From contig NZ_QLJH01000018.1 in the NCBI RefSeq assembly GCF_003951315.1, positions 15,253 to 79,252 of the forward strand: 64,000 nucleotides of DNA. The letters are read 5' to 3'. The translations under genes and the position numbers were made by a program. The notes beneath the pieces were generated by a model, which saw nothing but the letters and a program-made list of their open reading frames with translations, did not search any database and was not told the DNA's origin. Of the stretch, positions 47,464-55,789 are shown piece after piece (position 1 is the stretch's first letter; every line of letters begins with the position of its first letter). This DNA comes from Sphingomonas sp. S-NIH.Pt15_0812. GTDB taxonomy: Bacteria; Pseudomonadota; Alphaproteobacteria; Sphingomonadales; Sphingomonadaceae.

Positions 47464-47663
47464 ATGGCGCTAAAAATACACGGCGACGGGGTCGTCCGCG
47501 CGTAGACAGTGAGGCCGTCAACGTGCGTCTGTCCCGTGATGACCTCGCCCTTCTCGATAATTGGATCGAGGCAGCTACGGACGCGCCGACCCGCCCAGAG
47601 GCGATCCGTCGTTTGATCCGAGAGGCTATTGCCGAGGGGCTCCCCCGCACATGCGGGGATTGA
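47464..47663 (+). pseudogene. Ribbon-helix-helix (CopG-like) protein remnant
   Basis: Reading KNTRRRGRPRVDSEAVNVRL then SRDDLALLDNWIEA and RPEAIRRLIREAIAEG gives a typical short ribbon-helix-helix DNA-binding protein. The natural ATG (47464, MALK) is out of frame with it. One A appears to be missing from the A-run at 47472-47476. The frame then ends LPRTCGD with its stop inside the first CRISPR-like repeat. A GTG at 47523 could still start a 46-residue fragment. Such proteins often act as antitoxins or regulators of mobile DNA. Confidence 0.6.
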
Positions 47664-47787
47664 CCAAGGGCAAGGTCGTCTGGCGGTAAGCGGACGGCGG
47701 CTCCCCCGCACATGTGGGGATTGACCGATCGCCCAGACGATAAAGGTCGTACAGCACGGACTTCCCCCGCCCAAGCGGGGACGACAC
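47638..47787 (+). CRISPR. Three-repeat CRISPR-like mini-array, no cas genes nearby
   Basis: Repeats start at 47638, 47699 and 47760, an exact 61-bp period. Repeat 1 (47638-47665) and repeat 2 (47699-47726) are 28 bp, differ at one base, and begin GGCTCCCCCGCACATG with the palindrome CCCCGC-ACAT-GCGGGG. Repeat 3 keeps TCCCCCGC and GCGGGGA but is degenerate, as last repeats of arrays often are. The spacers, 47666-47698 and 47727-47759, are 33 nt each and unlike one another. Repeat shape, length and spacing resemble type I-E arrays. No cas gene is in the window, and a leader, if present, would overlap the ribbon-helix-helix remnant. Confidence 0.65.
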
Positions 47788-48014
47788 TGACCAACGGATC
47801 GTGCGCTCCCACCTGACGGGAAGCGTCGCGATCCGCCCCCTGTCCCCCCTGATAGCCCCGGGGCGGCGAACGCCGCCACGTCCCGACCGCCGGGTCTGGG
47901 CGATCGGGTGCGTGGGGTGCGCCATTTCGGCGATGGGGGGACTTTCAAACTGCCGTCGCGAAGCGACTCTTCTCATCCTTAAACTTGGAAACCCATACAG
48001 GCTTAGACAAAATG
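47788..48014. other. Non-coding stretch after the mini-array
   Basis: Several overlapping open frames run here on both strands, but none resembles a protein. It includes GC-rich short inverted segments near 47855-47880 and a more AT-rich end near 47960-48010, directly at the 3' end of the minus-strand gene that follows. No further CRISPR-like repeat is found at the 61-bp positions. Confidence 0.4.
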
Positions 48015-48755
48015 TCACCCCGGTGGTGCGTTTCGCGCCAGGCGGGTGGCAAAGGCGATGGCCTCCGCTTCGCGGGCGGCATAGTCAGGGGAGGGCTTCA
48101 CCTTGGCGGCGGCAAGGGCGGCGATGCACCGCGCCCAGCCGACGGGGTTCAGCGCGGCCGGGATGCGGCATTTGGGCTTGTCGCGCTTCACCAGTAGCGT
48201 GCGCTTGGGAGGCTTGCCCTCTTTCGCGTCGCGACTCTCACGGGCGTATCGCTCCCGCTTCAGTCGGGCGAGCGTCTGCTCAAAGGCGGCGTACAGCTCC
48301 GGCGCTTTGCATTTCATCCTGTCCGGGATGAAACAGTAGATATCGCTGATCTGGATTTCCCGGTCGACGCCGGGTGCTTTCTCCAGCCCCGTCTTGATCG
48401 ATCGGTGGACGTAGGTGAGCACCCCAACGGCTGCCAATTTCTTCTTGAGCCGCTGCCACTGTCTTGAATCATAACCGCTGAGGGCGGCGATCTGGCTGTT
48501 CGCCAGGTCGTTGGTTCCGGTGAAGTAGTCGAAGCCGTGACGGGGATCGAACAGGACCTTCATCATGGCGATCGCGGCCGGCGAGAAGATGCCTAGAAAA
48601 TACCGAAAGGTGCCAGCGGTTGCGACCCGCGCCTCCTCCATGGTCACCAGCAGCGCCTTTATGGTCAGGCGTGCGCTTTCGAGCGTGCCGTCGCCACCGG
48701 GCTGTGCCTGGATCAAGGCCTGCGGGCTGTCGATGTCATAGGTGTTGCGCCACAC
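48015..48755 (-). CDS. Putative winged-helix, replication-type island protein
   Basis: A 246-residue basic protein starting with GTG (MWRNTYDIDSPQALIQAQPG). The segment SQIAALSGYDSRQWQRLKKK followed by LAAVGVLTYVHRSIKTG has the spacing of a winged helix-turn-helix. The C-terminal third is Lys/Arg-rich (KEGKPPKRTLLVKRDKPKCR). Plasmid and island replication initiators often have this size and make-up, but I see no diagnostic motif, so function is open. It is the last gene before the right attachment site. Confidence 0.55.
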   Translation of the reverse strand: MWRNTYDIDSPQALIQAQPGGDGTLESARLTIKALLVTMEEARVATAGTFRYFLGIFSPAAIAMMKVLFDPRHGFDYFTGTNDLANSQIAALSGYDSRQWQRLKKKLAAVGVLTYVHRSIKTGLEKAPGVDREIQISDIYCFIPDRMKCKAPELYAAFEQTLARLKRERYARESRDAKEGKPPKRTLLVKRDKPKCRIPAALNPVGWARCIAALAAAKVKPSPDYAAREAEAIAFATRLARNAPPG

Positions 48756-49033
48756 ACGGCTGAGGCCGCGTTGGCGTGGAATGGAGGGCTAATAGGCAAG
48801 CGACATCGTGTCGGCTCCCGGCATGGGAAGTCGATGGGCGCACGAAAGCGCCGGCCGAAATGCGGTTCTCGGTCGTCGCTCATGCAGGGTGGAACGCGCC
48901 TCACCAGGCGCAGGATCGGATCAACCGATCGCTACGGGGGTGCCTTGTTCCTGATGTCGTGATTCGGGCCGCTATCAGCGGCCCGGGGCTTCAAACCTTA
49001 AGGGACCGAGCCGGTCGATCGTGATGGAAGCGA
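48756..49033. other. Gene-free right end of the island
   Basis: About 280 bases with no supported gene. A minus-strand frame beginning MSDDREPHFGRRFRAPIDFP exists near 48880 but has no recognisable features. A perfect 8-bp stem with a 3-nt loop lies at 48966-48984. The stretch ends at the 13-bp attachment repeat. Confidence 0.45.
48966..48984. terminator. Hairpin near the right island end
   Basis: GGGCCGCT (48966-48973) pairs perfectly with AGCGGCCC (48977-48984) around ATC. No T-run follows. It may terminate transcription or be a recombination-related structure. Confidence 0.4.
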
Positions 49034-49046
49034 TCCTTCGCTACCA
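49034..49046 (+). other. attR-type direct repeat of the tRNA-Met 3' end
   Basis: TCCTTCGCTACCA, identical to the last 13 bases of tRNA-Met at 38801-38813. The bases on either side differ from those around the left copy. Core chromosomal genes (fdhD onward) resume 32 nt later. This makes the island 38801-49046, about 10.2 kb. Confidence 0.75.
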
Positions 49047-49077
49047 CCGTGGCCTTTTCCTCAGGCCGGATCGCGCA

Positions 49078-49884
49078 TCACGCGTCTCCTGAAATCCCAA
49101 AACATTCATAGGGATCGTTCGCGATCAACAGGCTGTCGCCGCGCGCCAGCGCGGCCAGCGTCAGGTCGTGCGCGGCGGCGTGGTCGATCGCCAGCGTCGT
49201 TGGTGCGGATATGCCGACCAGCAGCGGCGCGCGCGCGACCAGCGCCTTGTCGACCATCTCGAAGCTGATTCGCGAGGTGACGAGCAGGAAGCCGTCGACC
49301 GCCCGACCGCGGATCGCCAAATCGCCGACCAGCTTGTCGAGCGCATTGTGGCGGCCGACATCCTCGAAGGCGGCGAGGATATGTCCCTCCCGGTCGCAGG
49401 CGGCGGCGGCATGGACCGCGCCGGTCGCGGCGTTGAGCGGCTGATGCGCGCGCAAGGCCGCCAATGCCGCGAACAGAGCCTCCGGCGTCACTCGCGGCCG
49501 GGGCGCGGGCAGGGCGGGGCGGCGGAGTTGCTCCAGTCCGGCGATGCCGCACAGGCCGCAGCTCGTATCGCTGGTGCGATGCCGCACGCGATCATGGATA
49601 CGGCCGCGACATCGTTCCGACAGCGCGACGCGGACGATCCAGCCCGCCTCGGCCTCGAACGGCTCGACCGCCACCACATCGGCCGGCTCATCGGCCAGCC
49701 GCTCGGTCAGCAGGAAGCCGGTGGCGAAGGCCGTCAGGTCCGCCGGGGTCATCATCATCACCGCATAGCCCAGCCCGTCAACCTCGATCGCGACGGGCGC
49801 CTCGATCGCGACCTGGCGTTCGCCGGGGGCGATGCGGTCGGGGCGGACGATGCGGATGGGGCGGGTCTGGGTGGTCATGGACAT
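49078..49884 (-). CDS. fdhD: Formate dehydrogenase accessory sulfurtransferase FdhD
   Basis: FdhD transfers sulfur from IscS to the molybdenum cofactor of formate dehydrogenases. The 268-residue protein contains the active CxxC-type motif TSCGLCGIAGLEQL (about residues 107-120), the N-terminal APVAIEVDGLGYAVMMMTP, and EDVGRHNALDKLVGD followed by SRISFEMVDKAL. A second ATG 6 nt inside is equally possible. It is the third gene of a minus-strand operon with the molybdoenzyme and mobA. Confidence 0.95.
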   Translation of the reverse strand: MSMTTQTRPIRIVRPDRIAPGERQVAIEAPVAIEVDGLGYAVMMMTPADLTAFATGFLLTERLADEPADVVAVEPFEAEAGWIVRVALSERCRGRIHDRVRHRTSDTSCGLCGIAGLEQLRRPALPAPRPRVTPEALFAALAALRAHQPLNAATGAVHAAAACDREGHILAAFEDVGRHNALDKLVGDLAIRGRAVDGFLLVTSRISFEMVDKALVARAPLLVGISAPTTLAIDHAAAHDLTLAALARGDSLLIANDPYECFGISGDA

Positions 49885-49926
49885 TTCCGGCGCAATTCCT
49901 TCCCCGGCGGGGAGGAGTGAAGGGAG

Positions 49927-50463
49927 TTACGCCGAGGCGTAGCGCCATCCCGCCAGCGCCTCCAAATCGGCCGGCGTGTTGACGTTGGGGATCGGCGCAT
50001 CTGGCACGATCGGCAGCGCGCCGATGCTCCGCGCCCAGCGCCGGACCGAGCGATCGGGCGCGGTTTCGATATGCCCCAGCAACTGCGCGCCAAGCGCCGC
50101 CGGCCAATGGCCCAGGATCGGCGCCTCGCTGCAATAGGCCGGGGCGCGGCGCAGCAGCGCCTCGATCAGCCCGTCGGGCACCACCGGCATGTCGCAACCA
50201 ATCGTCAGCACGCAGCGATAGCCATGCGTGCAGCCATGATCGAGCGCCGCCGCGATCCCGCCCAGCGGTCCGAGGCCGGCGCGCGGCAGGTCGGGCAGGC
50301 CGCCCATCCGCTCGCCCACCACCACGATCGAATCGACATGCGGGCGCAGCCGGTCGGTGGCGTGATGCAGCAGGTCGCGGCCGTCCAGCGTCGCCGCCGC
50401 CTTGTCCGACCCGAAGCGGGAGGATTGCCCCCCCGCCAGGACCGCGCCCAGCACCCGGCTCAT
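49927..50463 (-). CDS. mobA: Molybdenum cofactor guanylyltransferase
   Basis: MobA links GMP to molybdopterin to form the bis-MGD cofactor. The 178-residue protein has the nucleotidyltransferase motif VLGAVLAGGQSSRFGSDKA at its N-terminus, then GPLGGIAAALDH and TIGCDMPVVPDGLIE. The ATG overlaps the stop of the upstream molybdoenzyme gene (ATGA), so cofactor and enzyme are translated together. fdhD follows after 42 nt. Confidence 0.95.
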   Translation of the reverse strand: MSRVLGAVLAGGQSSRFGSDKAAATLDGRDLLHHATDRLRPHVDSIVVVGERMGGLPDLPRAGLGPLGGIAAALDHGCTHGYRCVLTIGCDMPVVPDGLIEALLRRAPAYCSEAPILGHWPAALGAQLLGHIETAPDRSVRRWARSIGALPIVPDAPIPNVNTPADLEALAGWRYASA

Positions 50464-52814
50464 GCCCGCACGCGCACCGGCACCGACTTGCCCGCCGGCA
50501 CATGGCTTTCCAGCGCATGATGCTCCAGCGGGATCAGGTAGTTGAGCTCGGGATAATAGCCGCCCAGATTGCCCGCCGGGATATTGTACTCGACGACGCG
50601 CAGCCCCTCGACCGTGCGGTCGACGCCGTCCTCGGCATCGCTCTCCAGCGCCACCTTGTCGCCTTCCTTCAACCGCAGCCGGGCCATGTCGTCGCGGTTC
50701 ATCATCACCACCATGCGCGTGCCCCGGATGCCGCGGAAGCGGTCGTCATAGCCATAGATGGTGGTGTTGAACTGGTCGTTGGAGCGCAGCGTGATCAGCC
50801 GGAACCGCCCGTCCTTGTCCGCGAAGCCGGAGGCGTTGAGCGCGCGCGGCACGTTGAATTCCGCCTTGCCGCTTTCCGTCTCCCATTGGCGGTGCGAGGC
50901 CGGATTACCCTTCCAGAAGCCGCCGGGTTCGAACAGGCGTTCGTTGAAGTTGGCGAACTTGTCCGGATAGCAATTCTCGATCGCGGTGCGGACCAGGCCG
51001 TAATTGCCGACCCAGGCGTCCCACGGGACATTCGGATTGGGCGGCAGCACCGCCTTGGCGATGCCGGCGACGATCGCCGGTTCGGACAACAGCGTGTCGG
51101 ACGCCGGCTTCACCTTGCCGACCGAGCCATAGATGTGGCTGAACGAATCCTCCATCGACACCGCCTGCCGGCCGGTCGCCTGCATATCCTGTTCGGAGCG
51201 ACCGAGGCAGGGCAGGATCCAGCTTTCCTGGCCCGGTACGAGCTGGCTCTTGTTCAGCTTGGTGGCGATATGGACGGTGATCGGCAGCTTGGCCCAGGCC
51301 TCCTTCATCTTGGCATGCTCGGGCGTGGCGCGCAGGAAATTGCCGCCGAGCTGGACGAAGCCCTGGCACTCGCCCGAGATGATCGCGCGGCAGCTTTCCA
51401 CCGTGTCCCATCCCTTCTCGGTCGGGGGATCGAACTCGAACAAAGCCTTCAGCCGCTCGACGGGGGCGAGTTCGGTCTTCTCGGTAATGCCGACGGTACG
51501 CTGGCCCTGCACGTTGCTGTGGCCGCGCACCGGCCCCGGCCCGGCACCCTCGCGACCGATGTTACCACGCAACATCAGGAAGTTGGTGAGCACGAACAGG
51601 CTGTCCATGCCATAGCGATGCTGGGTGATGCCCATGCCGTAGACGGCGATGACCCGCTCGGCGCGCATATACACACGCGCCGCCGCCTCGATCGCGCCGC
51701 GCGTCAGGCCGCTGGCCTGGGTGAGTTCGGTCCAATCGGCCCGGCGGCAATAGTCGGCGAACGCCTCGAACCGCACGGTATGCTGTTCGATGAAGTGGTG
51801 GTCGACCACGCGCGTGCCGCCATGGGCGACGGCATGGTCGTCCGCCTCGATCACCAATTTGCACATGCCGACGATCGCCGCGATGTCGCCGCCGGCATGG
51901 AGCTGGTGATATTGGGTCGAGATCTTGGTTTCCTGCCCCGCGATCATGTCGAGCGGGCTCTGCGGATCGGCGAACCGCTCCCAGCCGCGCTCCCGCAGCG
52001 GATTGAAGGTGACGATCTCGACGCCCCTGTCGCGGCAGGATTTGAGCGTGTGGAGCATCCGGGGGGCGTTGGTGCCGACATTCTGCCCGAAGCAGAAGAT
52101 CGCGTCGCACTTGTCGTAATCCTCCATCTGGATCGTCGCGACCGGCGATCCGATCGCCGCCTTCAGCCCGACGGAGGTGGTCTCGTGACACATGTTCGAC
52201 GAATCGGGCAGGTTCTGCTGCCCCCACATCCGCGCGAACAGCGAATACATGAACGAGGTTTCGAGCGAGGCCCGGCCCGAGGAATAGAGCACGACCTTCT
52301 TGGGGTCGCAGGCCTTCAGCTTGGCGCCGATCGCGGCGAACGCCTCGTCCCAGCTGGCGGCGACATATTTGTCAGTCGCACGGTCGTAGCGCATCGGGTG
52401 CGTCAGCCGCCCGGTCTTTTCCAGGTCGTAATCCGGCCATTCGGCCATTTCCGATACGGTATGCTGCTGGAACAGGGCGGGGGTGGCGCGGTGCCTGGTC
52501 AGCTCCCAGGCGGTAGCCTTGGCGCCGTTCTCGCAGAATTCGGCGATATGCGGCTTGGCGGGTTTGCCCCAGGCGCAGGACACGCACATGAAGCCCTCGG
52601 GCTTGTTCTGGCGGCGCAACGTATCGAGCACGTCGATGCCCGGCCGCTCGCCCGGCAGCACCTCGACCATGCCGCGCATCGATCCCCAGCCACCGGCGGG
52701 GGCGGTGTACGGCTTGATGACGATGTCCTGGCCGCTCATCGAGTCGCGCTCGCCCTCTTCGCGCCCGTGCTGATCGTGGGCGTGCTGGTCGTCCGTCGGG
52801 TGTTCGTCGTGCAT
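50460..52814 (-). CDS. FdhF/YdeP-family molybdopterin oxidoreductase
   Basis: A bis-MGD molybdoenzyme of the formate dehydrogenase-related YdeP type. From the ATG at 52814 (preceded by GGAGG) it has 784 residues and begins with a His/Asp-rich head; a second start is at 52739 (MSGQDIVIKPY). N-terminal cysteines in GFMCVSCAWGKPAKP could bind an iron-sulfur cluster. The probable molybdenum-ligand region is SSNMCHETTSVGLKAAIGSP, with later MGITQHRYGMDSLF and GREGAGPGPVRGHSNVQGQR. The C-terminal domain (about 660-784) is the usual beta-barrel. Substrate is not proven; formate is suggested by fdhD. Confidence 0.9.
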   Translation of the reverse strand: MHDEHPTDDQHAHDQHGREEGERDSMSGQDIVIKPYTAPAGGWGSMRGMVEVLPGERPGIDVLDTLRRQNKPEGFMCVSCAWGKPAKPHIAEFCENGAKATAWELTRHRATPALFQQHTVSEMAEWPDYDLEKTGRLTHPMRYDRATDKYVAASWDEAFAAIGAKLKACDPKKVVLYSSGRASLETSFMYSLFARMWGQQNLPDSSNMCHETTSVGLKAAIGSPVATIQMEDYDKCDAIFCFGQNVGTNAPRMLHTLKSCRDRGVEIVTFNPLRERGWERFADPQSPLDMIAGQETKISTQYHQLHAGGDIAAIVGMCKLVIEADDHAVAHGGTRVVDHHFIEQHTVRFEAFADYCRRADWTELTQASGLTRGAIEAAARVYMRAERVIAVYGMGITQHRYGMDSLFVLTNFLMLRGNIGREGAGPGPVRGHSNVQGQRTVGITEKTELAPVERLKALFEFDPPTEKGWDTVESCRAIISGECQGFVQLGGNFLRATPEHAKMKEAWAKLPITVHIATKLNKSQLVPGQESWILPCLGRSEQDMQATGRQAVSMEDSFSHIYGSVGKVKPASDTLLSEPAIVAGIAKAVLPPNPNVPWDAWVGNYGLVRTAIENCYPDKFANFNERLFEPGGFWKGNPASHRQWETESGKAEFNVPRALNASGFADKDGRFRLITLRSNDQFNTTIYGYDDRFRGIRGTRMVVMMNRDDMARLRLKEGDKVALESDAEDGVDRTVEGLRVVEYNIPAGNLGGYYPELNYLIPLEHHALESHVPAGKSVPVRVRA

Positions 52815-52941
52815 GATAATCCTCCGCCTGACCTGCCAACGATCGGAGGGCATGGGAGTGCCGTGACGTTTCCGTCATCCGGTTCATTTTTGGCGTCCAA
52901 GCGCCTACATGGGCGCAAACACCTCTAGGACGATCGGTATC

Positions 52942-53910
52942 ATGGCGACTCATTCCACCCGTATGCTCATCCTCGGCTCCGGCCCGGCGGGCCTGTCCGC
53001 CGCCATCTATGGCGCGCGGGCGGGGATGAAGCCGATCGTGGTCCAGGGCATCCAGCCGGGCGGCCAGTTGACCACCACCACGGAAGTCGAGAATTATCCG
53101 GGCTTCGCCGACGTCATCCAGGGCCCCTGGCTGATGGAGCAGATGCAGAAGCAGGCCGAGCATGTCGGCACCACGCTGATGTGGGACACGATCGTCTCGG
53201 TCGACCTGTCGCGCCGCCCGTTCCGGCTGATCGGCGATGGCGGCGACGTCTATGAGGGCGAGGTGCTGGTGATCGCCACTGGCGCGCAGGCCAAGTGGCT
53301 GGGCCTCGATTCGGAAGAGGCGATGAAGGGCAAGGGCGTGTCGGCCTGCGCGACCTGCGACGGCTTCTTCTATCGCGGCAAGAAGGTGGCGGTGATCGGC
53401 GGCGGCAACACCGCGGTCGAGGAGGCGCTGTACCTGACCAACCACAGCGACGACGTGACGCTGATCCACCGTCGCGATTCGCTGCGGGCCGAGCGTATCC
53501 TGCAGGAGCGTCTGTTCGCGCATCCGAACATCACGGTGCTGTGGAACAAGGAGGTCCGCACCTTCGTCGACGGCGGCGGCACCGCCGGGCTGGTCGCGCT
53601 CGACCTGGAGGACACGGTGACGGGCGAGCATAGCCGGCTGGATGTCGCGGGCGGCTTCGTCGCGATCGGCCACCATCCCGCCACCGAGCTGTTCCGTGGT
53701 CATCTGGCGCTGGACGAAGACGGCTATATCGTGGTGGAGACGGGCTCGACCCGCACCAGCGTGGCCGGCGTGTTCGCCTGTGGCGACGTGGCGGACAAGG
53801 TCTATCGCCAGGCGGTGACGGCGGCGGGCACCGGCTGCATGGCCGCGCTGGACGCCGAGCGCTTCCTCCAGGCGGAGGAATTCGCCGAGTTGCAGCAGGC
53901 GGCGGAGTAA
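52942..53910 (+). CDS. trxB: Thioredoxin reductase
   Basis: An FAD enzyme that reduces thioredoxin with NADPH. The 322-residue protein (ATG 52942, MATHSTRMLIL) has the FAD motif LGSGPAGLSAAIYGARAG, the redox pair in VSACATCDGFFYRGK, the NADPH motif VIGGGNTAVEEAL with HRRDSLRAE, and the C-terminal FAD contact VFACGDVADKVYRQAVTAAG. All family sites are present. Confidence 0.96.
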   Translation: MATHSTRMLILGSGPAGLSAAIYGARAGMKPIVVQGIQPGGQLTTTTEVENYPGFADVIQGPWLMEQMQKQAEHVGTTLMWDTIVSVDLSRRPFRLIGDGGDVYEGEVLVIATGAQAKWLGLDSEEAMKGKGVSACATCDGFFYRGKKVAVIGGGNTAVEEALYLTNHSDDVTLIHRRDSLRAERILQERLFAHPNITVLWNKEVRTFVDGGGTAGLVALDLEDTVTGEHSRLDVAGGFVAIGHHPATELFRGHLALDEDGYIVVETGSTRTSVAGVFACGDVADKVYRQAVTAAGTGCMAALDAERFLQAEEFAELQQAAE

Positions 53911-53933
53911 CGCCCGCCCATCTGCTTTCCCTT

Positions 53934-54068
53934 CTGTTCCCCGGCGAAGGCCGGGGCCCAGTCGGGAAGGCCTTCTTAAGGAAGCGTCGTGCTTCGTTCA
54001 CGGTAACGAAGGACGACGTCTCGCTAGCAGCGTCCCCCAACTGGACCCCGGCCTTCGCCGGGGAACAG
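53934..54068. repeat. Nested inverted repeat (REP-like palindromic element)
   Basis: The outer arms are 33 bp each (53934-53966 and 54036-54068): CTGTTCCCCGGCGAAGGCCG and the reverse complement of the right arm agree with few differences. Inside, a second pair (CGTCGTGCTTCGTT against AACGAAGGACGACG around 53985-54018) forms an inner hairpin. The whole lies in the gap between the converging trxB and phosphatase genes. It could end transcription of both or be a mobile palindromic element. Confidence 0.75.
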
Positions 54069-54077
54069 AGGCACGCC

Positions 54078-55721
54078 TTACTTGGCGCAGGTGTCCGCCG
54101 GGCCCGGATCGAGGTCCAGGCAGCGGCCATCCACTCCCGGCGTCTTCAAGCCGATCGTCGCGCCCAGCGTCGGCACGATATCGACCGTCTCCACCGACAA
54201 GGGTTGCTCGAACGGCGTCATCCCCTTGCGCCAGAACAGGATCGGCACGCGGCGGTCATAATCCCAGGGGCTGCCATGCGTCTCGACATAGCCGGGGCCC
54301 GGCTTCTCGATCGTGGTGACGCGCGGCTTGAGCAGGATCAGCAGGTCGCCCGACCGTTCCGGGTCGAAGGAGGATCGCGCCCGCTCCGCCAGCGTCCAGG
54401 TCTCGGGCGGGGTGGTCGGCCAGGGGGTGGCGGCGATCTCGTCGCGGGTCAGCGCGGCGGCGACCTGCGGCATCGCGCTGTAGCGGCGCTTCGCCTCCGC
54501 CAGCACACGGGCGCGGACGGGCCGGGGCAGGTTGCGGTCGACATAGATGTCGCTTTCCGCACCGAGCAGCACCGGCCCCTCCAGCTTCATCTGCTGCGCG
54601 ATCGCCGCGCCGACCGTCTTGGCCTGGAGCTCGGGCGAGACATGAGTCTCCATCGGCATGGCGCGTTCGATCTGCCGCTCGGTCATGTCGTGCGCGCCAT
54701 GGTCGGCGGTCAGCATCACCTCATAATCCACGCCGCTCTCGTCCAGCACCTCGAAGAAGCCGGCCAGCGCCTGGTCGAGCTGGTCCATCTGGATGCACAT
54801 CTCGGTGCCCTGGGTGCCGCGCGAATGGCCGATATAGTCGGTCGCGGACAGGCCGATCGCGATCAGGTCGGGGGCGGAATCCTTGCCCAGCTTCATGTCC
54901 TGCACCAGTCCGGCGGCCATCGCCAGCACCGCCGCATCGGCGGCGGGCGAGGCGCGGAAGGCGGTGGCGTCGCCCGCCTCGCGCTCGAACCGGCCCTGGC
55001 CGACCGTGACCGCGTTGACCGTGATCGCCCGGTCCAGCGGCTTGCACCAACCGGGCAGGGGCAGCGCGGTCTGCGGCCGGGCGATCAGCGCCGCCACCGT
55101 GTCGCGGGTCCGCTGCACGACCGGCGGCACCGCGCGACCGGCAAAGGAACTGTAGGTCTTGCCGTCCCACCACCAGAGCTCGTCGACCTTGTGGCCGCCC
55201 ATCATCACCGCCGCCCGGTCCTTGCCCGCGACCGACACGACTCGCGAGGCGGGGTTGGCCGCCTTCATCCGCTCGCCGAGCGTCGGCACCTTCAGCGTGC
55301 GGTCGGTGACGGTGTATTTGGTGTGGGTCGAGCCGGGGACCGACGTGTCCTCCGCGCAATAGACCACCTTGTCCTCCAGCCCGACCGACTGGTCGATCCA
55401 GTTGTTGGCGATGATGCCGGTATGCGCGGGGCGATAGCCGGTCAGGATCGTCGAATGGCCGGGGCAGGTCTCGGTCGCCGCATGGCTCTGATAGCCGGAC
55501 GGAAACACCGCGCCGTTCAGCAGCCGCGCCATGCCGCCGGTGAAGTGGTTGCGATATTGCGCGAACAGGTCGGCGGAAAACTGGTCGACCGAGATGGCGA
55601 CGATCAGCTTCGGCGCGGGCCGGGGGGACGCCGATGCGGTCGCGGTCGCCTGGGTCTGCGCCAGCACGGGCGCGGCGGAGGCGAGGAGCAGGGCGGCGGC
55701 GAGCATGACAGGCGACTTCAT
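54078..55721 (-). CDS. Alkaline phosphatase family protein (PafA-like)
   Basis: A 547-residue periplasmic phosphatase with a signal peptide (MKSPVMLAAALLLASAAPVL, cleavage near AQA). The metal and nucleophile motifs are ISVDQFSADLFAQYRNHF, SHAATETCPGHSTILTG (Thr nucleophile), GLSATDYIGHSRG and LTADHGAHDM. Members hydrolyse phosphomonoesters using two zinc ions. The ATG at 55721 was chosen for the signal peptide; the frame is open upstream. It is divergent from the DsbD-like gene. Confidence 0.92.
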   Translation of the reverse strand: MKSPVMLAAALLLASAAPVLAQTQATATASASPRPAPKLIVAISVDQFSADLFAQYRNHFTGGMARLLNGAVFPSGYQSHAATETCPGHSTILTGYRPAHTGIIANNWIDQSVGLEDKVVYCAEDTSVPGSTHTKYTVTDRTLKVPTLGERMKAANPASRVVSVAGKDRAAVMMGGHKVDELWWWDGKTYSSFAGRAVPPVVQRTRDTVAALIARPQTALPLPGWCKPLDRAITVNAVTVGQGRFEREAGDATAFRASPAADAAVLAMAAGLVQDMKLGKDSAPDLIAIGLSATDYIGHSRGTQGTEMCIQMDQLDQALAGFFEVLDESGVDYEVMLTADHGAHDMTERQIERAMPMETHVSPELQAKTVGAAIAQQMKLEGPVLLGAESDIYVDRNLPRPVRARVLAEAKRRYSAMPQVAAALTRDEIAATPWPTTPPETWTLAERARSSFDPERSGDLLILLKPRVTTIEKPGPGYVETHGSPWDYDRRVPILFWRKGMTPFEQPLSVETVDIVPTLGATIGLKTPGVDGRCLDLDPGPADTCAK

Positions 55722-55789
55722 CGACGATCCTTGGTGCGGGGGGCAGGCTTCGCTATGGAACGCCGACCCACAGGAGACAAGACGGCCCC

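Noticed and set aside
47638..47787. Iterons of a replication origin instead of CRISPR repeats
   Set aside because: A 61-bp period with unlike 33-nt spacers and an internal palindrome does not fit iterons, which are usually spaced by about 20 bp. The nearby replication-like gene keeps a small doubt.
47415..47948. Minus-strand open frame over the mini-array
   Set aside because: Its translation repeats CAGEP/MCGGA-like words, the well-known false product of reading through CRISPR repeats of this type.
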